Source: CAZJFH01 sp964545205
GTDB taxonomy: Bacteria; Pseudomonadota; Alphaproteobacteria; Rhodospirillales; Magnetospirillaceae
Assembly: GCA_964545205.1 (NCBI GenBank)
Contig: CAZJFH010000009.1
Span: forward strand, 1 to 64,000
Direction of reading: 5' to 3'
DNA: 64,000 nucleotides
Under the pieces are notes generated by a model. It did no database searches, had not been told where the DNA came from, and worked only from the letters and a program-made list of their open reading frames with translations. A program made the position numbers and the translations under genes. Below, in pieces: positions 63,580-64,000 of this stretch (the stretch's first letter is position 1; the number at the start of each line of letters is the position of its first letter).

Positions 63580-64000
63580 ATGACGGTTGGACATGGATTG
63601 AGGGCGCTGGCCGTCGGGTTGGCGCTGACGCTGACGGCGGCCTGCCAGGCGCCTTCGGCGCCGGTCGACCGCGGCCTGACCCTGTCGGCGGCCGACGAGG
63701 CGGCGATCGGCCGCGAGCAGCATCCGGCGCTGGTCGCCGAGTTCGGCGGCATCTACACGGAACCGGGCGTCCAGGCCTATGTCGACGAGATCGGCCGGCG
63801 GCTGGTCGCCGCCGCCGGCACGACCGGGCCCGACTTCACCTTCGTCGTCCTGAACACCGATCAGCCGAACGCGCTGTCGCTGCCCGGCGGCTACGTCTAC
63901 GTGACCCGCGGCCTGGTGGCGCTGGCCAACGACGAGGCCGAGCTGGCCAGCGCGCTGGCGCACGAGATCGGCCACGTCCTCGCCCGCCACAGCAGCCGCC
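63580..64000 (+). CDS. M48-family metalloprotease lipoprotein (cut by window edge)
   Basis: The first 140 residues of an M48 peptidase. A signal peptide ends in TAAC (possible lipobox, Cys20), then the family N-terminal domain, SLPGGYVYVTRGL near 104-116 and the zinc-binding HEIGH at 128-132. The gene runs off the right end. Such enzymes act in the periplasm on misfolded outer membrane proteins (BepA/LoiP type). Confidence 0.85.
   Translation, partial: MTVGHGLRALAVGLALTLTAACQAPSAPVDRGLTLSAADEAAIGREQHPALVAEFGGIYTEPGVQAYVDEIGRRLVAAAGTTGPDFTFVVLNTDQPNALSLPGGYVYVTRGLVALANDEAELASALAHEIGHVLARHSSR

Overview
The window reads as chromosome of a GC-rich alphaproteobacterium. Support comes from the paralog set (six-gene Liv transporter with a DUF6867-type protein, MutL with the endonuclease motif, betaine-lipid genes, aerobic CoA-dependent anthranilate catabolism). 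A Rhodospirillales-like host is an inference; the genus cannot be fixed from the sequence. No rRNA, intact tRNA, CRISPR array, integrase or transposase is visible.

Two compartments are clear. Positions 1 to about 26.9 kb are an accessory, defence-rich region, visibly less GC-rich in places (the reverse transcriptase gene, the membrane protein at 23-24 kb). It ends at two 64-bp direct repeats (25246-25309 and 26878-26941). Each carries the 3' end of a tRNA gene with CCA plus its terminator hairpin, as expected of attachment sites of tRNA-targeting elements. From left to right it holds: a partial unknown gene; a minus-strand operon WYL regulator - dynamin-like GTPase - RdcB-like protein - patatin phospholipase (830-6317); a decayed XRE regulator and a small secreted protein; a type I restriction-modification operon hsdR-hsdM-hsdS with two inserted genes (a C39-like cysteine peptidase fold and a NucS-like nuclease), followed by a DUF262/HNH (GmrSD-like) gene (7579-16621); a UG/DRT-type reverse transcriptase divergent from a ComEC-like metallo-beta-lactamase-fold protein (16820-19979); a second WYL regulator, small zinc-ribbon proteins, a LuxR-type regulator and a membrane protein; and a DUF433/DUF5615 toxin-antitoxin pair between the two tRNA-end repeats.

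From about 27 kb on the content is core metabolism with very high GC. At 27420-33191 lies a probable phosphate-starvation lipid-remodelling cluster: lipid kinase, PlcP-like phosphoesterase, two GT4 glycosyltransferases and BtaA/BtaB. A PHO-box-like site (28410-28427) sits in the divergent intergenic region. At 33535-41264 is the aerobic 2-aminobenzoyl-CoA (anthranilate) pathway: RidA, an SDR fused in frame to a MarR regulator, enoyl-CoA hydratase, acyl-CoA dehydrogenase, aryl-CoA ligase and the two-domain monooxygenase/reductase. An NnrS gene follows, and then kynB-kynU-kynA (42524-45184). Together these genes would take tryptophan through kynurenine and anthranilate into CoA-thioester ring cleavage within 12 kb.

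The rest is housekeeping: ghrA-like reductase, mutL, recJ, an acyl-CoA synthetase preceded (on the plus strand) by a 157-bp tandem repeat that has captured part of a ligase 3' coding end, livHMGF with a DUF6867-type gene and a binding protein, purH, a lipoprotein/membrane-hydrolase pair, an SNase-domain protein and the start of an M48 metalloprotease cut by the window edge. The best candidates for something undescribed are the WYL-dynamin-RdcB-patatin operon, the RT/MBL divergent pair, the hsd operon with inserted peptidase and nuclease, and the SDR-MarR fusion.
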